64,000 bases of DNA from Chaetoderma sp. LZ-2023a (Eukaryota > Mollusca > Caudofoveata > Chaetodermatida > Chaetodermatidae): the NCBI GenBank assembly GCA_034401795.1, contig CM067360.1:119861609-119925608 (forward strand), read 5' to 3'. The translations under genes were made by a program, and so were the position numbers. How positions within the stretch are numbered: the first letter of the stretch is position 1; every line of letters starts with the position of its first letter. A model generated the notes under the pieces. The model worked only from the letters and a program-made list of their open reading frames with translations. It had not been told where the DNA came from and searched no databases. Shown here piece after piece: positions 58,600 through 64,000 of this stretch.

Positions 58600-58862
58600 T
58601 GTAATTCTTTCCTATTTAATAAACATGCTGTTGCATATTTTTAAACGAATTTGACGGGGCGCTGTTGCTGCCTTAGGCAGCAACAGCAGCCAGACAAATT
58701 TCTTTCAAAATATTCAACAGCTTGCCTGTGTAGTTTTTTTTGGAAATTGTTAGTCAGGGTGCTCAGCGATCGAGCGATCCCAACACGAGCAACGTGTGAG
58801 TGGAGCTTAGCTAGAGATGGGCGGGGCATAGCTAAAACCGGAAAGGTCCACTGTCATAAGGC
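58600..58862 (-). mobile_element. hairpin MITE copy, inverted
   Basis: Core 58,628-58,722 with the loop GCTGCCTTAGGCAGC. Read on the minus strand, TAGCTATGCCCCGCCC and CTCTAGCTAAGC follow, and the terminus ACAGTGGACCTTTCC is at 58,843-58,857. Confidence 0.65.
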
Positions 58863-59089
58863 ATACGCTCACAAGCCATTGAGCAGTCTTGAGAAACAAC
58901 ACACTATCATTAAAACTGGTATTATTGCTAGAAATGCTAATCACATCATTGTCTTCTGCTCAGTATGTGGAATACGTTTAGCTAGGTATTTATTCATAAT
59001 CCGGTCTCTACTTAAACGGTTTTCGGAATCTATATATATTGCCATCTGCACCATACACTTAAACACGCTCAACCCGCCACGACCGGGTT

Positions 59090-59345
59090 CGCCATGCTAT
59101 GCCTGTCTTGAGCTACCCTCCACCAACACTTCGCCCGTATTGGGATCGATCGATCCCTGAACTCCCCGGTTATCAATTTCAATAAATCTATACAGGTAAG
59201 CTGTTCAATGGTTTGAACCCAATTTGACTGGGTGTTGTTGCTGTCAAATTAGTTACGAAATATTCAACAGCATGTATATTAAATAGTAAAGACACACACG
59301 TCATACACCAACGCTTAGCCCGTCATCAATTAAGTGACGAACTTA
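59090..59345 (+). mobile_element. hairpin MITE copy with collapsed core
   Basis: The family blocks TGGGATCGATCGATCC and GTAAGCTGTTCAATGG are present. The core 59,202-59,273 has lost most of one inner arm. Confidence 0.55.
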
Positions 59346-59712
59346 GCTACGAACCGAAGCTTACCTGTGTGCAATGTGCATAGCTGCAGATTGTTCTAGG
59401 AGAAATGTGACTGTGACACATTTCGTCTCCAGTTTATAATTTCAGGCCGGCTGCCAGCGAACAACAAATGCCATCTATTTGCCTTGACCCGACTGGTTGC
59501 AGAGCCGAATTAAGACAAGGGCTAGCTGAGCTGCATCCCAGCCCCCACCCACTCCGCCCCGTCTTACCAACACCCACCACCACCACCACCCACCCCCGCA
59601 CTCACACACACGTACAAACAAATAATAAGTGGCCCCCCAAAAAGGCAACTATCGGAAGCTGCTCCTGCCTTAAGGAGCATTTTATACGTACTTAGCGAAT
59701 GTATTATATTTG

Positions 59713-60000
<288 letters not shown>

Positions 60001-60011
60001 GTAGCAACAAC

Positions 60012-60770
60012 ATTATATCCTTGACTCAGTGATGTGCAACTAAAAACTAAGACACAGTCATAATTAGTTTATTTATCGGCATAATGCAATCTGCCTCAAT
60101 GAGATATTTGTGCGCCTCCTCGGCAATCCTGAAACTGCCTAAATCAGCATAAATATATCTTTGCATTCAAATGATGCCAAGGGGCATGCCCCAACTAACG
60201 TCACCTAAAACTATATATGTACATGCCTTAGGTATCCTGGTCGCTGATGATAACACTAAGGCGTCCAGTGTCCTGCACATTTGAAAATATTGTCCACACG
60301 CCTGGTCATAGTATCTAGGTGGGTTGTGTGTTCATTCTCTTATGGCAAAAAAACATCTATGTTTACATCGGTCGCGAAGGGAGGCACCTATCAGGAGCGC
60401 GTTTTAATCTTTACATTGTGTTCTCCTTCATTTTTCAGAATATCATCGACATGTTCCAAGAGGAGGGCACCGGACTAGAACTTGTATTTTGAAATGTGAC
60501 TGGAATCAGACCGTTAATACTAATCCTCATCTATGGTGGCATTGGGCAAATTAGCACAGCAGCTATCAATGTTCAGGTGAAGAGATGCAATCAAACATGA
60601 CGTCTGCATCTGCATTCACACAATAGATGTGGCCGACCTGCCACTCAAGTAGATGATGTCATAATCAATTATGTCATATGTAGGCTGAGATCCCAATCAC
60701 AATTGGTAGGAAAGCTCCGTCATGAAGCTGAAAGAACCCATCACTTGTACGAATTGTGTGTATTTGATGG
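60012..60770. other. no gene recognised
   Basis: No coding family or clear repeat was identified. Confidence 0.4.
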
Positions 60771-60985
60771 AATAACTATTTAATACACATTCTATTGACA
60801 ATGTCGAATCCAATTTGACTGGGCGCTGTTGCACAAATTGGTTTCAAAATATTCAACTTTTTTCCTTGATTTTGGGATTTGGGGAATTTAGGGTTCGAGC
60901 CATCCCAATCCAGACAGTGTATTGGTGGAGCGTAGCTAGACATGAGCGGGGCATATCTAGAGATTCCTGTATTGCTAACAGTAAT
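60771..60985 (-). mobile_element. hairpin MITE copy, inverted and partly deleted
   Basis: The core at 60,796-60,861 (GAATCCAATTTGACTGGGCGC / AAATTGGTTTCAAAATATTC) lacks its loop. GAGCGGGGCATATCTAG at 60,942 is the inverse of the outer family block. Confidence 0.5.
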
Positions 60986-62141
60986 GCTATTCTGGATGAA
61001 CACGTGCAATACGCTCTGCGCTCATAATATGTGCGAGTCAGAGCTAAATATATGATGTCAGAAAGACAACACATACAGCAGCATGTGTGCGTTATCAGGA
61101 AAAGGCTGCTGAACAGTTAACACACGTGCAATATGTACGCGAATGAATCACATGCACGTGCAGGTGATATCTCTACCTGATGTTACCCTAGCCCAAATTA
61201 TCGTGTGTGCCACAACGACTAAGCGCGCAGAACGCAGAACCACATGTCAGCTGATATGATCTTTGAAGCCACAAGAATAAACATCCAATGCAGATGCAGC
61301 TTAGATGATGTATCATCTATACACACAGCAGTTATTTGCAATGATGCCATGGACACTGATCCAGTATCGCGGTGGACAGCGCAGCCGTGCATCTGCAGTT
61401 ACAATACTCAACGGAAAACACAACTTGGACATTCTCCTACAATTCCATACTCACCTATATTGTATTATGGTGTCTATATAGTTATATACAACTGTACGAA
61501 AGATGAACAGAAATCGGCCACTGCCAGGATATTCATATAGCCTGTAGCTGGCCAACATAATTCCCAGCTGTTATATTACGGTTAGTTATCTAATACCGTT
61601 TTTCTTTCACTGCCTCCATTCTAAACATGTGTCAAGCATACTGGTATCTATATAGAAACAGGCATCACCACACCACACTGATTAATCAATCAATGTAACT
61701 CCTGGCAGAGTAATTCGCACGGGCGCCGCTAATGGAAACACGCATGAGGTTAAGATGTGAGTCAAAGTCCGTTACACTACATTTTGCTGCAATTGCTATG
61801 CAACCCTTGTCTCTGCTAGACGCACTACTGTGATTCTGGACATAACAAAACGATACATGTAATCTGCCTTCTCGTGCAGCAGCAATGAGTTGATATGAGT
61901 TTCTTACTTCATGTCATTAGGCCTGACAGAAATAGAGATTGGAATTCCCAGCTGAAATCAATTATACAAGAATGTAATGGACTTACATTGTGGAAATGTA
62001 TCAATCACTGCATTCTTGATCAAACTTATCTCAACAAGAATGGTACCACCAGATGTATAATTTCCTATACAAAGTGAAAATAATAAACATTCACGTAATG
62101 TTGCAGTTGATAATGGTAGCGAATGGAGGGATCAATGGACC
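60986..62141. other. no gene recognised
   Basis: Only short unfamiliar open frames are present. No repeat or RNA gene could be supported. Confidence 0.4.
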
Positions 62142-62699
62142 TATCCATTGTAAGCTATGCCCATCCCTTCTCTAGCTAAGCTCCACCCACACGTCGATCG
62201 TGATGGGATCGAATTATCTCTGACTATACATTTCCAGAAAAATAACAGATTAACTGTTGATTATTTTGAAACTAATTTGACTTGGCGCTGTTGCTGCCTA
62301 TGGCAGCAACAACGCACAGTCAAATCAGTATAGGCAGCGACAGCGCAGTGGAATTAGTTTCAAAATATGCAACAGCATGTTTAGTAAATAGTAGAGACAT
62401 ACAATTTGTGCAACGTGTCCTATCCATTGTAAGGTATGCCCATACCTTCTCTAGAAAAGCTCCACCCACGCGTCGATCGTGATGGGATCGAATTATCTCT
62501 GACTATACATTTCCAGAAAAATAACAGATTAACTGTTGATTATTTTGAAACTAATTTGACTTGGCACTGTTGCTGCCTATGGCAGCAACAACGCACAGTC
62601 AAATCAGTATAGGCAGCGACAGCGCAGTGGAATTAGTTTCAAAATATGCAACAGCATGTTTAGTAAATAGTAGAGACATACAATTTGGGCAACGTGTCG
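62142..62699 (+). repeat. 279-bp tandem duplication of a hairpin MITE
   Basis: Units 62,142-62,420 and 62,421-62,699 are almost identical. Each contains the outer CTCTAG block, TGGGATCGAATTATC, and a core (62,254-62,375; 62,533-62,654) with a second inner palindrome around GTATAGGCAGCGACAGCGC. A single tail (62,740-62,790, GATTATGAGGTCATATGACG) follows the second unit. Confidence 0.85.
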
Positions 62700-62879
62700 G
62701 ACAATTAAGAGTTAAAGACGGGCCGTATAGAATCATATGTAATGACTATGACGTCATCTTGCACGCCGCTTAGCTGATTATGAGGTCATATGACGTCATA
62801 ACTCTAGAAAGGTACATTGCGAGCTTAGCGCCTCTCATTTCTACGAGTGCTGACATCGGTTCATATACTTTGAATCATG

Positions 62880-63060
62880 AATTCACAGAATCACAATTTC
62901 ACAGTAATTATAGAGGTAAGCTGTTGCATACTTTGAAGCTAATTTGAGTGTGAGGGTGGGGTGCTGTTACTGCCTATGGCATATATAATATGCATTGCAT
63001 AGTAAAGATATGTAAGACAAAAGACAATCATATTTAGCGTAGAAAATTCTAAGTCATGGC
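62880..63060 (+). mobile_element. partial hairpin MITE
   Basis: GGTAAGCTGTTGCATACTTTG and GCTAATTTGAG at 62,920-62,950 are the left arm; the right arm is missing. Confidence 0.45.
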
Positions 63061-63269
63061 CATATCACAAAGGTAAGATTATGGTCAAAATGTGCACGGC
63101 CAGAGTATTAAATTGAAATCCAGGTCATATACTCATCCACGGAAAAAGGTACAACGGTGTTATTTATACCAATATAAATTACCCATCCTACTGTATTGTC
63201 ATATGCCTAGCATAGAACATTGATATCTGGTCGCATCCATGCCAGAGTTGGTGGTCATATTAATCTGAC

Positions 63270-63625
63270 TCAATTTTAGATATGCTCCACCCACGCTTTG
63301 CCCGTGTCGGGATCAATCTATCGCTGAACTCCCTGATAATCAATTTACAAAGAAAATAATATAAGGTAAGCCGTTGAATATGTTGACACTAATTTTTATT
63401 TGAATGCTAATCCTGCAGCAGCAGCGGCCATATAAATTAGTTTCAAAATATCCAATAGTATGTTTATTAAATAGTAAAGACATGCACTACTTACAACAAC
63501 AATATTTTGAAACTGATTTGACTAGGAGGCGTTGCTTCCTATGGCGTTCCTGACAAACTTAACTACGCCATTCATGCCGTAATTGATTATGACGTCATCC
63601 GACACATTATGTTCTTGATTATGAC
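63270..63625 (+). mobile_element. hairpin MITE copy plus partial second core
   Basis: TATGCTCCACCCACGC, GTGTCGGGATCAATCTATCG, core 63,373-63,455, then a second half core at 63,503-63,545 and the tail GTAATTGATTATGACGTCATC. Confidence 0.55.
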
Positions 63626-63669
63626 GCCGCATTATTAACTGCGAACCTGGAATCATCAGTTGGTTTGGT

Positions 63670-63810
63670 CAGCTCTGTGGCGTGTTGAGAACCGAGCCAG
63701 TCTTTCCAGTGGTACATTTTCAAAAATAGTCTTCTCTTGGTCTGCAAATTGGCGGGGTTTTTTAATTGAAATTCCTTGAACAAATTCAAGGCTTAAAGCG
63801 TTGAATTAAC
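63670..63810. mobile_element. TTAA-type hairpin MITE, right half
   Basis: CCAGTCTTTCCAGTGGTACATTTTC and CTTCTCTTGGTCTGCAAAT match the copies at 24,618 and 55,030. It ends near GAATTAAC at 63,806. Confidence 0.5.
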
Positions 63811-64000
63811 TTCATAATATTACACAGAAACTGAACAATTGAAAATTCCTCAAGTAGATACAATTCCCACACTTGACGACGGACGCTTCGATTTACATGG
63901 CGGAGCTATACGGCATACTGATTGCGCTGCCAGCTAACTAGTGCCGTTTTTGGTTATGACGTCATATATGTCAGAGGCATATCGTGTTCCGACCCAGTTT

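Overview
The window looks like repeat-dominated intergenic DNA from an animal, probably a marine invertebrate. It holds a Polinton/Maverick, three Ty3/Gypsy elements of one lineage, a LINE, a Tc1 fragment, several MITE-like hairpin families and long micro-satellites. I recognise no host protein-coding gene. Nothing here fixes the species.

Layout. Positions 2,057-17,704 hold a decayed Polinton read on the minus strand. From right to left: protein-primed DNA polymerase B (N-terminal and exonuclease parts, 14,270-17,704), packaging ATPase C-terminus (7,497-7,972), small hydrophobic-tail protein (7,194-7,496), conserved uncharacterised protein (6,453-7,171), integrase with chromodomain (5,443-6,456), small membrane protein (5,166-5,450), vertex/penton-like protein (4,192-5,203), pVI-like minor protein (3,878-4,191), major capsid protein (2,552-3,826) and adenain-like protease remnant (2,057-2,395). 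Almost every gene has an in-frame stop or frameshift. A Gypsy element (element 1, 7,973-14,269) splits polymerase from ATPase, and a deletion has fused its reverse transcriptase directly to the ATPase.

From 17.7 to 28.4 kb there are short repeats: a tRNA-like SINE head, a 5'-truncated LINE (22,250-24,290, minus), a TTAA-flanked hairpin MITE, and repeated copies of a second MITE whose centre is a long near-perfect hairpin. Then come a solo Gypsy LTR of type B (28,417-31,647), Gypsy element 2 (31,767-46,965, plus; LTR, PBS, gag, pol, PPT and partial 3' LTR), a Tc1 fragment (46,966-47,737) and Gypsy element 3 (47,738-54,730, minus; type B LTR, gag, truncated pol). The right end (54.7-64 kb) has more MITE copies and three long simple-repeat tracts.

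The three Gypsy elements share very long LTRs (about 2.7-3.6 kb), a tRNA-Lys-type primer binding site, a CRE plus TATA promoter and a second zinc knuckle ahead of the protease. All four full-length LTRs also carry a short ORF antisense to the retrotransposon; it ends at nearly the same place in each copy and in the type A LTRs starts with a signal-peptide-like segment. That antisense ORF, the hairpin MITE family and the Polinton are the main points of interest. All autonomous elements in the window appear dead.
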